Both the position numbers and the translations under genes were made by a program. Positions 50,101 to 59,217 of a DNA stretch of 64,000 nt are shown one piece after another. The DNA comes from Onchidella celtica. Its lineage: Eukaryota; Mollusca; Gastropoda; Systellommatophora; Onchidiidae. The notes beneath the pieces are model-generated. The model saw only the letters and a program-made list of their open reading frames with translations, was not told where the DNA came from and did not search any database. Numbering within the stretch: the stretch's first letter is position 1; the number at the start of each line of letters is the position of its first letter. The stretch is taken from assembly GCA_963931925.1 (NCBI GenBank), contig OZ007571.1, forward strand, positions 34,948,233-35,012,232. The letters are read 5' to 3'.

Positions 50101-51164
50101 TTTTGAAAGTGTGGGGAGAGCCTTTGAAAGCTTAGTCTTTGTGATTCCGACCAGTGGTTCACTGATTAACATGTCCATGTCACAATGCGTTTGATTTAGA
50201 AGAGATAGCCTACAGTGAACAATAACACGGTGGTTACGTCTCAAAAAGGTCAGTGACCCGACGCCTGAAAATAGGGCTTGTGTGTGGCGCGGTCAGCTTG
50301 ACCTGGGCGACTTTTGCCGCCCGTGCGGCGTGAGCGCTTGCAAGTCAATACCGACTATTGCTGCCCCGCGCAGGGAGGGTTAATTGTGAAATCACCGCTT
50401 CTGCCCAGCAAGGATCTGCATGTCTACCCCCATTTTCACTGTAAGCACAGTGAATTCTTGGGAATGTGGCATCATGATGATATGGGTAGGCTATCACATC
50501 AGGAGGGTTAACATGCTATTCTAAGCAAACTGAACGGGTTGTGGTGATTTCTTCAGGATTCTCCAGAATGTTCACAAAATTGCCACTAGATTTGTAGACT
50601 CACAAATTCAACACAATGAATTAGACTGGACTTATATCTATTTCCACCTCAGCCTTAACAAAATCTAGATTATATCAAGATCTAGATCTTGTCTAGGTAG
50701 AAACAAACCTAGAGTAGCCTAGACTCTAGATCTAAACCTAAATCTAAGTAAACAATTTGCATGTCAGTTGTCACCACTCTCGCGTATTTTCATAGCAACC
50801 TTGTTCAGACCTAGATCTAGAGTCTTGATCTAGATCTACTACTCATGTGAGCAACAACTCCCGTAAAGCACGCCATATTTAGAGAAAGGTGGTTCATGCA
50901 ATTTTTCGCATACTGTTGTGAAAATCTAGAGTCTATGTTCTAATTCAAGAGAAAGTTCCACCTCTCATAAAAATGCATCCTATCGATAACAGGTGATGCT
51001 ATTGCGTTCGAACAAACGGGCCCCAAACTTTCGAAGCACGATTAAAGCATCCGTTTGATTGTCGTCGCTACTGGTGCAGCGATAATATACAACATCACAA
51101 CAAACATATTTTTGCTTATAACCTTTCCATCTGGTGATTGTTTATCATTTTCATCGTCCGCCAT
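38115..51164 (-). CDS. DEK: DEK chromatin protein, complete, 11 coding exons
   Basis: CDS exons in transcript order: 51164-51123, 47993-47771, 46288-46136, 45835-45664, 45251-45109, 43550-43345, 41469-41337, 40876-40797, 39708-39625, 39144-39076, 38126-38115. All junctions are GT-AG, and phases close to a 1317-nt CDS of 438 codons plus stop (human DEK has 375). DEK is a nuclear DNA-binding protein and histone chaperone acting in chromatin, splicing and replication. Seen here: an acidic/Lys-rich N-terminus, EGKREKKKVERL near residue 100 (the family has the same block), the pseudo-SAP/SAP region (about 125-232), acidic and Lys-rich linkers, and the C-terminal DEK_C fold (about 385-438, VYAKYPSFDLSDRKDFI). 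The extra length lies in the acidic/basic linkers. Introns host several MITEs; none disrupts an exon. Confidence 0.95.
39076..39144 (-). CDS. DEK: DEK exon 10 (DEK_C, second half)
   Basis: Encodes VYAKYPSFDLSDRKDFIKDT then VRE, close to the human VYENYPTYDLTERKDFI. Acceptor AAAAG, donor GTAGGT, phase 0. Confidence 0.95.
39625..39708 (-). CDS. DEK: DEK exon 9 (DEK_C, first half)
   Basis: Encodes NDEIKELVKKILEGADLETV then TMKTVVKQ, aligned with the human DEELKETIKKLLASANLEEV and TMKQICKK. Acceptor TGCAG, donor GTGAGT, phase 0 at both ends. Confidence 0.95.
40797..40876 (-). CDS. DEK: DEK exon 8 (SEDSEDEPIAKMKK)
   Basis: Encodes LSEDSEDEPIAKMKKASPPS, matching the human SSDDEPLIKKLKKPP segment. 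Acceptor CACAG, donor GTGAGT, phase 0 out. Confidence 0.92.
41337..41469 (-). CDS. DEK: DEK exon 7 (Lys-rich linker)
   Basis: Encodes repeated K-rich segments including KSSPKKEDKKPASKKKS. Acceptor TGCAG, donor GTAACT, phase 1 out. Confidence 0.88.
41678..42388. mobile_element. piggyBac-like non-autonomous element, 711 bp (DEK intron 6)
   Basis: The element is bounded by TTAA on both sides (41674-41677 and 42389-42392). The left end CCCCTTGTGTACCA and the right end (reverse complement CCCTTTGTGTACCA) are near-perfect inverted repeats, and TTAA targeting is the hallmark of piggyBac. Inside is a remnant Asp/Ser-rich coding stretch. The left end also has a GACCGCTATAGCGGCC palindrome. Confidence 0.85.
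41955..42150 (+). pseudogene. Remnant coding segment in the piggyBac-like element
   Basis: An ATG opens MSDSDSDHSDTSSINS and stops. Shifted by one frame, the sequence continues DESDVEMTDVIVDDDGNG and then FVPPNPDRLTPLGHFN to a TAA at 42148-42150. An Asp/Ser-rich start is typical of piggyBac transposase N-termini, so this is likely the residue of an internally deleted transposase gene. No catalytic region is present. Confidence 0.5.
43345..43550 (-). CDS. DEK: DEK exon 6 (basic then poly-acidic linker)
   Basis: Encodes a Lys/Arg-rich nuclear-localisation-like stretch (KKGVKRKRKSK), then a long Asp/Glu run. Acceptor ACAG, donor GTAAGT, phase 0 out. The opposite-strand poly-Ser frame is a shadow. 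Confidence 0.9.
44679..44892. mobile_element. piggyBac-like MITE, 214 bp (DEK intron 5)
   Basis: Flanked by TTAA at 44675-44678 and 44893-44896. The ends CTCTGTATGCC and (reverse complement) CTCTTCGTGTG share the CTCT start and partial similarity, and GATACATCGG/GATGTATTGG form inner inverted segments. Weaker than the 41.7-kb element. Confidence 0.55.
45109..45251 (-). CDS. DEK: DEK exon 5 (SAP motif)
   Basis: Encodes ELKNLCLTLGLERGGTKVNL followed by VERVMDFLMKP, the SAP helix-extended-helix. It is close to the human CEVLDLERSGVNSELV block and following ILNFLMHP. Donor GTAGGT at 45108-45107, phase 1 out. Confidence 0.94.
45664..45835 (-). CDS. DEK: DEK exon 4 (pseudo-SAP region)
   Basis: Encodes LKPLHRVLFLRIGTNNEIK and NIRQFCGFSHGK, equivalent to the LHKLLYNRPG and VGQFSGFPF segments of human DEK. 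Acceptor TTCAG, donor GTAAGG, phase 2 out. Confidence 0.94.
46136..46288 (-). CDS. DEK: DEK exon 3 (conserved VEGKREKKKVERL block)
   Basis: Encodes EVEGKREKKKVERLSATM, then a GSGKKLGDIAYG-type segment matching the family's G-Q-KL-I entry to the pseudo-SAP domain. TAG acceptor, GTAATA donor, phase 1 out. Confidence 0.92.
47771..47993 (-). CDS. DEK: DEK exon 2 (acidic/Lys-rich N-terminal region)
   Basis: Acceptor T-rich...CAG at 47996-47994, donor GTAAGT. It encodes Glu-rich sequence with KSPKKEDKSPKKEE repeats and ends in phase 1. Human DEK has a comparable acidic N-terminal stretch. Confidence 0.9.
48305..48488. mobile_element. hAT (Charlie-like) MITE, 184 bp (DEK intron 1)
   Basis: The termini CAGGGGTCACCAAACT are perfect 16-bp inverted repeats. 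The flanking 8-bp target duplication CTCTAGCA (48297-48304 and 48489-48496) is also perfect. Both features are diagnostic of hAT insertion, and the intact duplication implies a fairly recent event. Confidence 0.93.
48930..50507. mobile_element. Older piggyBac-like copy interrupted by a younger one
   Basis: Sequence 48960-49599 is alignable throughout with the interior of the younger copies (shared blocks include CACTGGTCGGA and CAAATTTGCAATGTTAT on the minus strand). It stops where a TTAA at 49600-49603 begins the younger element. After that element, 50384-50507 ends in GGGTTAA and may be the remaining arm of the older copy. The nested reading is inference; the left boundary near 48930 is approximate. 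Confidence 0.5.
49604..50379. mobile_element. piggyBac-like element copy A, 776 bp (DEK intron 1)
   Basis: TTAA flanks at 49600-49603 and 50380-50383. The left end is CCCATACCCTACGCGC; the right end reversed is CCCTCCCTGCGCGG. It is nearly the same sequence, inverted, as 59218-59988. A frame of about 60 codons on its minus strand is shared by all related copies. Confidence 0.85.
51123..51164 (-). CDS. DEK: DEK exon 1 (start codon)
   Basis: Encodes MADDENDKQSPDGK, phase 0 at its end, donor GT at 51122-51121. The start lies in ATGGCGGAC context, resembling the TISU/YY1 initiator type; a second AAAATGGCG lies about 30 bp upstream. Confidence 0.85.
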
Positions 51165-51179
51165 TCTGCTGTTGTTATT

Positions 51180-52810
51180 AAACTAGCAGCAAAAATGGCG
51201 CATGAGTTGAAATTGACCAATGAAAAACCACCTACCACACCGGCAGCTGTAGAGATTAAAAGTGTTGATTAAACGCTAACGTTACAGTTTATTTTCTTGT
51301 CATTAATCTCTACTTTTTACAAATAATATTTTAAAAATCCGACTATGAAATGCATTAACGATGCTTTAATTGCTGGTTTTGTATTTTTTCTGAAATCTAC
51401 TTAATAAATGGTTAAAGAGTACCCTAATGTAAACATTTTTCCGGTACCATTATATTGTCTTTACACCCATAAATACAGTCCAGGCAAACACCAGGGTTGA
51501 AAAATACCTTTATGGGAACTGACATAGTAATTTAGTGCAATTCTAAAATAAAACGACAATCACTAACATTTTGTTATCATAATTTTGGTATGTGTTATGA
51601 ACGTGTTTAAAGATTTTTTTGTATGAAAGACTGTAGACAAGCCCAGTGTGGAACTGGGAGGGAGTTTTACTGACCTGCCCAACAAACCCATGGGGGATGG
51701 GCAGTGATCCGATATCTACACTAACGTAAAGTTAGATATCTATGGGGATGGTCAAGTACCACCGTGCTGACATGGGCGCGTCACGCATAGGCACTGCAAG
51801 TGAAACTACTCTTAATCCTCACGTTTATGATTCTTAAGACATGTATAATTATTTAAGTTTGCTTCCAATTTTATTCCAAAATTAAGAGAGGTTTATACTT
51901 TTTTTGTTTTTAGTGTTGGAGAAACACATTTCAACAAGTAAAACTACATGTACGCACTTATGAAGAAGTTTATTAGGAACATATTTTAACAAATAAGGTT
52001 CCTTCCTATACTAATTTTAGCATTAGAGACACGATCCATAATTATAGATCGCAGCAAATTTGTTTTCTACTAGCTGGCTAAAAGCCTTGAGCACATTAAA
52101 ATTTTGTGATTTTTTTTATTACCCTGCCCGAGAAGCTATTTGACTACCGACAGCTAGAAAGGTTACTTTTAACTTGCAGCGCGCGCACCAGCTACTAAAT
52201 TGTTGCTCAGGGGCTCTCTCATTTGTCTTGACAGCTGAACAGTACTGAGTTGCAAGGCTACATGGATTTCGTCGAAGGCGCGTGCTGGATGGTGATATTT
52301 CGTTTCAATGAGATCTCGCGCCTCAGTCAACTATCAGTTAGATCTCATTGAAACTCATGTCATGACATCACTGTTGCCCTAAACGGTCAATCAAAATCGG
52401 CTTGTGCGCGCCTATGCTCGCTAATTCTACTCAAGAGGGAAAGAAAGAAAGAGAGAGATGGAGTGAAAAAGAAAGAGAAAGAGCTAGAGACCTTGAATCC
52501 ATGACTTAACTCGACCATTCAACCAGAGAGTATAGATCTCTCAATTCAACCCAATGACTCTAGATACACTGCGTCGCGCGTTTGATCGGCGCTTGCACGA
52601 CCAAAAATTACACAATTTTCCCAATAGCTAATCGTCCCTGCTTCGTAGTAATAAAAGAGGGAAATAAGTTGTATGAAAGATGGCACAAAAATTGTGTCTT
52701 AATAATAATAACAATAAATGGTAACTTAAACAGTCTTTCAGCAGGAGAAATACTTTCTCTGAGGTAGATAGGCAGATTACCCCTCCCCGCCCCCCCCCCC
52801 AAAGTTTCTG
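51180..52810. other. DEK upstream region and non-coding flank
   Basis: The DEK transcription start should lie just above 51164. AAAATGGCG (51194-51202) resembles a YY1 site. No TATA box is evident. Beyond about 51400 no gene is seen; a purine-rich (GAAA)/(GA) tract lies at about 52437-52490. Confidence 0.4.
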
Positions 52811-52814
52811 AGTT

Positions 52815-52903
52815 ACTCATCAAATAGGCCTACGGTTCCGCTGACAAGCGAAAATAATAATTATTTTCGCCTGTCAGCGGAATGGGAACCATATTTGATG
52901 AGT
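52815..52903. repeat. Long imperfect hairpin, about 89 bp
   Basis: The left arm ACTCATCAAATA...GGTTCCGCTGACA..GCGAAAATAA is followed directly by its near-complement TTATTTTCGCCTGTCAGCGG...GGAACC..TATTTGATGAGT. Arms of about 43 bp with few mismatches and almost no loop suggest a fold-back MITE. Confidence 0.85.
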
Positions 52904-52962
52904 TTATTGAAATTATTGATCAACTTGGTTTCATAATTATATCGATCATCCTTTCGCAATGT

Positions 52963-53284
52963 TTGGAAGATTAGAGCAACAGTACCACGCTGCATCTCTG
53001 ATTATACGATGGATCCTTTAGTTTCTATGCTTTTTTGAAACCTTCCTTTCGCTCGTAAATTTAGAGTACAAATATGTTGAGTCCAATGATGGTCCGATGA
53101 AAACGCGTGTAGGCTAATGTGCCTTGGAAGATTAGAGCAACAGTACCACGCTGCATCTCTGATTATACGATGGATCCTTTAGTTTCTATGCTGTTTTGAA
53201 ACCTTCCTTTCGCTCGTAAATTTAGAGCACAAACATGTTGAGTCCAATGATGGTCCGATGAAAACGCGTGTAGGCTAATGTGCC
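52963..53284. repeat. 161-bp tandem duplication (two copies)
   Basis: Two head-to-tail units (52963-53123 and 53124-53284) begin TTGGAAGATTAGAGCAACAG and end AGGCTAATGTGCC. They differ at only a few bases, so the duplication is recent. Confidence 0.95.
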
Positions 53285-53375
53285 TAGGTTTTTGCGACAG
53301 TGTTGCATGGCAACGCAGGCAGTGGGCCATAATGTTGCTCTTATCCTCCGGAAGGGGGAGGGGCATGGAAGAGGG

Positions 53376-53486
53376 ACAGAGAGAAAGAGAGAGGTGCAGA
53401 GAGAACGCGAGGGAAGGAAAGAATTAAAAGACAGGAGAGAGAGAGCAACAGAGGGAAGGGGAGAGAGAAAGAGAGAGAGAGAGAGC
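53376..53486. repeat. (GA)n-rich tract
   Basis: Interrupted GA repeats ending in a clean GAGAGA run. Open frames here are Arg/Glu or Ser/Leu artefacts. Confidence 0.88.
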
Positions 53487-53984
53487 TGTTAGTCACGTCA
53501 ATACAAGTATTAATTTGTGTAATGTTCATGCCACTATTGTTGACATTGTGCTTGTTGTTGTTTTGCGCGACCTAGCCACGTTCCTGGAAAATTCTAATGC
53601 CTACTCAAATTAGGAGCGAAACTAGTAAGTCAGATGCTATATGCTAGTAAAACAGGTAATCTCATATTTAAAATAGCATAAATTGTGACAAACTGCTCTA
53701 TACTTGTATGTAACGGGATTTTACCCCTGTCGTTATGGCATGGATGATGACACTACCCCACCCTCTTTCTTTCCTATACGGTAGTCACCCTACAGGAAGC
53801 CAAGATTCGCTCTATTTCTGCCACGTGGTAACGCTGCCCACTTCGTCAAAATTACAAACTTGACTGTTGTTGGGAATAGTAGACGTTAATTTATGCTCAA
53901 ACAATAGAGGAGACGCAGTGGCTAGTACTTGACTAGCCTACACACCTGGAAGCGCCCGTCGTTTGTTGGATATCCCGGGAAGAC

Positions 53985-54310
53985 AAGCACGCTAACGCCC
54001 AGACCCTAGCATGTGTACTATGTTCAGACGGCCTAGAATGCGCTGGCTGGGCCACATATCCACCACAGGAAGGATGATTGCAGAGAACTTGCATCTGGGG
54101 GGAGAAACACTAGCCGCCCAAACTGCGTTTTCGGGACAGGTGTAAGAGAACTGATGGCGCTTGATATTAATGCCGAGTCTTGGGATGGCCTTGCCGATGA
54201 GTGTACCTGCGCCAACATTTCAAGACAGTGGAAAAGAGTCTGGTGAAGACAGAGAAAGATAAGAGGGCCCACAGAAAAGAACGCTACGACCCAAAAAAGA
54301 TTTGGGATCA
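53985..54310 (+). pseudogene. RTE-like LINE ORF2 C-terminal fragment
   Basis: One frame reads TMFRRPRMRWLGHISTTGRM, the next VRELMALDINAESWDGLADE, and a third FKTVEKSLVKTEKDKRAHRK. This order (R-x-RWLGH, then K/R-xx-xALDI-xxSWexLA, then a basic tail) is characteristic of the post-RT region of RTE/jockey-type ORF2 proteins. At least two frameshifts make it a relic. No RT domain lies upstream, so it is 5'-truncated. Confidence 0.78.
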
Positions 54311-54399
54311 CCCACGGAATTGACCATTGCAGTGGAAACTCCAGCACTGGCCTGTTAAGCCACAAGCTATGTAGCTCCAGCCGAACAGGCATTCAAAAC

Positions 54400-55640
54400 A
54401 GTACGATGCACAACTTCAGGTTCGTCCCTGACCGACGGAGATCAACACCGCACAGGCCTATGTCTTCATACCGTCATGGTGCTAACCTTTTTGCCTAAGT
54501 CAGACTTAGTGGTGCATCTATTAATGTAAAAATCATTCAAAAGTGCTAAGTCATTATCCTGAAAATAAAACTTTCTGTAATGGCCTAACTCATTCATAGA
54601 CGTAGGCCATTTTGATTCTGGGGTTGTTTCAGCCCAATGTGGATGAATGCCACTTTTACCTTGAGTCATTTTGGCCTAAGTCTGACTGTGGTGCAAAAGA
54701 ATAAATAAGTTTTTTTTGTGATTTTCTCAGAAGTGCAAAAAATGACTTAGGCCAGAAGGTCAGCACCATGACGATTTTCAGCAGGGGTGGGCGGGGATCA
54801 GTAGGCCTAGTCTAGCTGTCCTTAATTTCCCCACGGTGATTTGTGCATCCCGTGCTCCCCTTTGCTGTTTCAATCTACATACCAAATGCATGGGCTCTGG
54901 TTTGTCTTCCATTTTCTAAAACTCTCTGTGACTATTTTTTGTTTTTACAATTTTTTTTTTGCGGATCTGTGGCGTCCGACAAAATAATATTGAAGTCCCA
55001 AGTATTAACGAAGTAAAAAATGCAAACAAACAAAACGGCAACCAAACCCACTTGCATTTCAAACCAGTAACACGTCACAATTTAGCTTAATTTCCAATCA
55101 TAGCTATCAATCCAGGGTGATGAAACTGTATTATAGAACTCGAGTTCCAAGCTTGCAATGCAGAGTTTTGCCTCTACTGACTGCTCTTGTGGTAAATGGC
55201 AAGTCATAAAAAGTATGTTGTGATTTTTACTAAGCTCAATCCACGACGCACTAGTATTTTTACTTGATTTAGTTTCAGTGTTAACAAATCAAACAATAAT
55301 CCAGAAATTATACCAACCCTTGCATGCATTTAGGTTGCACGCGTCTGCTGATGACCTTTGGGAAATTTCCTGCATAACAAGTGTTATCACCTCTTTGGAA
55401 CGAGAAAAAACAAAAGGCACCAAGGTGTGACTGAACCTGAAAATCTACATTATCCAGAGGTGATCACCCTTTCAACTGAATTATTGCATACCTGGCAGTA
55501 GTGGCAGCCCTCCCCCCCCTCTACAAACACTTTTCCGCATTTGTGTCAACTGATTCCTTCACATAAAGACCAACTTTTCCATAAAAAACTGCATGTATTA
55601 ATAAGTAATGAGAGCGGAGCCAAGGAGGAGCCTGTTCATT
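54400..55640. other. Non-coding interval
   Basis: No supportable gene. A pair of inverted segments around GACTTAGG/GCCTAAGTC (about 54480-54770) includes several copies of a 'CCTAAGTCAGACTTAG'-type motif, probably an old fold-back repeat. Confidence 0.45.
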
Positions 55641-55663
55641 ATAACATCCCAGAGGAAGAGAGA

Positions 55664-55671
55664 GGAGAGAG

Positions 55672-55726
<55 letters not shown>

Positions 55727-55774
55727 TAAAAGAGAGAGAGAGAGAGAAATAAGAAAGAGGGGAGAGAGAAAAAC

Positions 55775-55816
<42 letters not shown>

Positions 55817-55850
55817 GAGAGAGGGGAGAGAGAGAGAAGGTGGTGGGGAA
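55664..55850. repeat. (GA)n microsatellite
   Basis: About 60 bp of pure GA (55676-55722), then interrupted GA-rich sequence to about 55850. Confidence 0.95.
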
Positions 55851-55899
55851 AGATGGAAGAAACGAGAAAAAAAAAAGATGTCTCCGTTAGTAAAATAAC

Positions 55900-58015
55900 A
55901 AATTGTGCTGAAAATATATATCAAGTAGTGGACAAAGTGAGGAGGCGAGGAAACATAAAGGCAATTTTCTGATTTAATCAAGTCTCCTATGTTCATTTTG
56001 TATTTTAAATAATAAAAATGTCACCCATGAATGAAAGCTTACACAACTAATAATCGTAAGCAAAGACCTAGAAAAGCTATATCACTACACTGCACCTATC
56101 AGCTGCAAAACTACATCGAAACGATCAATGAAGCATTGCGCTGCACAACAGATTAACTACAGTATTTTTAAATTGGATAGGCCTATACTGATAGCTTTAT
56201 GACATTTTTAAATTAAAATTTACACATTTTTAAAACATAAATTTCTGTTGCCAGAGGTTATTATTTTTTTCTCAGCTACTTTGTTCGGGGTCTCGTCGCA
56301 TTGCTCTGGAAAGCCTTACCACCTACAGCAATGATTATACATGATTTTACATATTATTATGTCTCTTCTTATTTCTTTAACAATAAACCATTAGACCAGA
56401 TCTCAGAAGAAGGTATCTCTGGTTTACACCGGAAAAATATTAAAACATTAAAATATGCAAAATCTTCCATGGGTAAGAATCAATCATCTATAAAGTATTT
56501 TCCCATGCATTGAAACAATAGTTCTTGTGTATTATCTATTATTCTAACTCAAAATTCAATTTCTTACCTTAGTAAGTAGGACAAATTGGTAATTTGGAGG
56601 AATGTCGCTGAACCAAATCAAGGTTTGACCTGTAAATATTTGTGGTTGTTTTTAGATTTCATTAAAACACGTATGGCCAGTTTGGCGAAAGGATGATCAC
56701 TGATCTCAACAATAAAGTAATTCTCTAGATGTAAGAATAACACAGCAGAAGTGCATTAATTATCTTATAATTTTAATAGTAATTAATTGTCATGTTAGGC
56801 TTTTGTCTCTTTGCTATTTTGACGCATTTGTAGATCTATTCTACATTTGAAACATAATGCCAATTCATTATGATGTACCTGTCAAACATTCAGGTCTGTT
56901 ATGGTTATGGATAGACATTTCTAAGATATAACATGGTGCGCTAAAAGCTCTGATTTATGAAGTGTTGCGTTATGAACAACTTTCTACCCTCATCTGTCGG
57001 AACTTGATATCACAGAAGGCAGCCAAGTCATGTTAGATCTACATAGATTCAGACTCATAGTTTGTTTATAAGCTTACCAGCTAGAGATCTAGAGTCTAGA
57101 TCTCGAGTCTAGAGTCAAGATCCAGTAATTTTCGTGCCAGACAGTAAGTTGAGTAACTTGGAACGTCGATGATCTATCTAGATGATGTACATCTAGTTCA
57201 GAACGTTAGAGTGATAACATTATGATCCTCGCAGGCCCTGCGAATGTATAAAAAAAAAATAATTTGAATGAAACTGACAAAGGCCTACAGTAGTAGATCT
57301 AGATTCTAGATAGATCTATGTTGTCAACTGAAACTTTAGTGTCATACTAATAGGCCTATTTTTTAAATATATAATAAGTCCCACCCTGCGACGGGCATGT
57401 AAACATGGTTTCAAGTTCCCAAACGTTCGTGGCGACATGTGTGCAAACATGAGTGGATCAAACTGACTGTGCAGCGCGGAAGGCGTGTTTCCACATGCCA
57501 GGTCACTGTCCGTTTTGAGACATAATAAAAGATACTAGATATATAAGATAGATAAGATGAGACAGCGCGGGGTTTTCAGGGTTTCGCAGCATGCATTTCG
57601 CAGCGCCAACTAGAGTGAAATGTGTGAGAGATGTAAACAAAAGCATTTTTTGCAAAGCCGAGTAATGAAAATGCAGAGTTTTGTTCACTGTTCAGCTCTC
57701 ACCCTAGACCTTGTTGGAAATCGCTTGCTTTGTTATTATAAAGTAATTTGTTGTAGGAAACTTGCTTTTTTTTTCCATTTCAAATGTGGTAACAATGTCA
57801 CAATCGCTTTATGAATTTACCATCATACTGAAGATAATCTAAATCTAGTATATTTTTAGAATAAGATTGGACCATGCCTGGATTTTCCATCAGTGACGTA
57901 ACTTGTGTGCCCTGCCTCTCATCAGCAAATGCAAATAAGAAAGTAAACAATAGCGGGAACTATGAAGGGTTTTGAAAACATTTAAGAAGTTTCCTTTAAC
58001 AATAACAGACTAGCT
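55900..58015. other. Non-coding interval
   Basis: AT-rich with no supportable gene. It includes a cluster of TAGATCTAGA-type palindromic motifs at about 57080-57320. Confidence 0.5.
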
Positions 58016-58022
58016 AACCTTG

Positions 58023-58092
58023 GATTTTCCTTCTTCTTCTTTTTCTTTTTCTTTGCAAAATTCACGAAAAATACATCACCATCGATAAACAT
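58023..58092 (-). other. Possible first coding exon of an unknown gene
   Basis: On the minus strand an ATG at 58092 opens MFIDGDVFFVNFAKKKKKKK and reaches a donor-like AAG/GTTAGC near 58023-58022; without splicing it stops 36 codons in. The start is non-repetitive and hydrophobic/acidic, then eight lysines. No matching downstream exon was found, so this may be chance. I do not recognise it with confidence. Confidence 0.2.
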
Positions 58093-58429
58093 ATATTGTC
58101 CTTTGCATCAGAGATGCGTAGCAGAACACAAACACTAGCAGTAGAGTTTCAAATGCTGTCGGTAGGCTAAAAACAACTCGTCACGCGAGAGGCTGGGGAA
58201 GCCGCACGCACATTACTAGATCGATGCCTATGTCATCTTGTGAAAAATCAGTTTCTCTCTCTTTTTCCTTCCTTCACTCGCCCTTTTTATGCTTAGCTTT
58301 TTGCAGAAAAATTCATTATTAATTAGATACTGCATATTTTAAAAATATTTTGATGTTGAAATTGCCACTGGAAGTGAAACCGATTGATGTTGTGTCTTAT
58401 TTTCTAAATTCTATGCAGATCCATTATGC

Positions 58430-59130
58430 GAAGGGCTGGCTCCTCGCGCCGAGAGTGGGCAGTGCCTGTGACAGGATATAAATGCTATTTTAAGAGGCTG
58501 GAAGAAAGGATCTTATTGTTTCTAGTCTAAATCAAAGGCATTGTGACAAGAACATGTTAGCCAGTGAACCACTGGTCGGAATCACAAAGACTAAGGTTTC
58601 AAAGGCTCTTCCCACACTATATCAAAAAGTGTATCATTAGATGATTAACATGCAAATGTTACTCAATAAATCTGCAATATTATATCATTTTCTCCTAAGC
58701 TCACCATCATCTAGTGTTGCCTGTGTCTAGGTACTATAAATCAGAAACCAGCTCTGAAGTAAACTTTGCTCCAAATGCCCACATTGGTTCATTAGTATGT
58801 GCTAATTTGGATGAAACCATTTGTTCAGCGGTTGGAGGTGCAGCTGGTTACCATGCTTCATTTCAAGAAAATTACAGCTGTCAATTTGGTATCATTAACT
58901 GATTAAGTCAGATCATTGGTCAGAGACTTAGAGACAAAGGCTTCATTGTTTAATTCATAATCAAGATTGATGAGGCATAACGGAAATGTTTTCATGTAGA
59001 CCAAAACAAACCACATGCACAGCGATAGTATGTATGATGACAAGGTGCACAGACCAGGATAAAATTGTCCATGAATTAGGTCTTAGACCTGGTCAGCAGG
59101 CTTGACCCATAGTGCTCAGCCTGGAGTTAG
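58430..59130. mobile_element. Older piggyBac-like relative
   Basis: Alignable over most of its length with copy B just downstream and in the same orientation (shared blocks include GTGAACCACTGGTCGGAATC and AAATTACAGCTGTCA). It is clearly more diverged and lacks GC-rich ends. Boundaries are approximate and no TTAA pair could be fixed. Confidence 0.6.
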
Positions 59131-59217
59131 CAATCGTAACTGGACTGGTCTGCATCCACTTTTATTTTCTTCAAGTTGTGGGACTTACAGTTGAGGTAGT
59201 TAGTCTGTTATTGTTAA

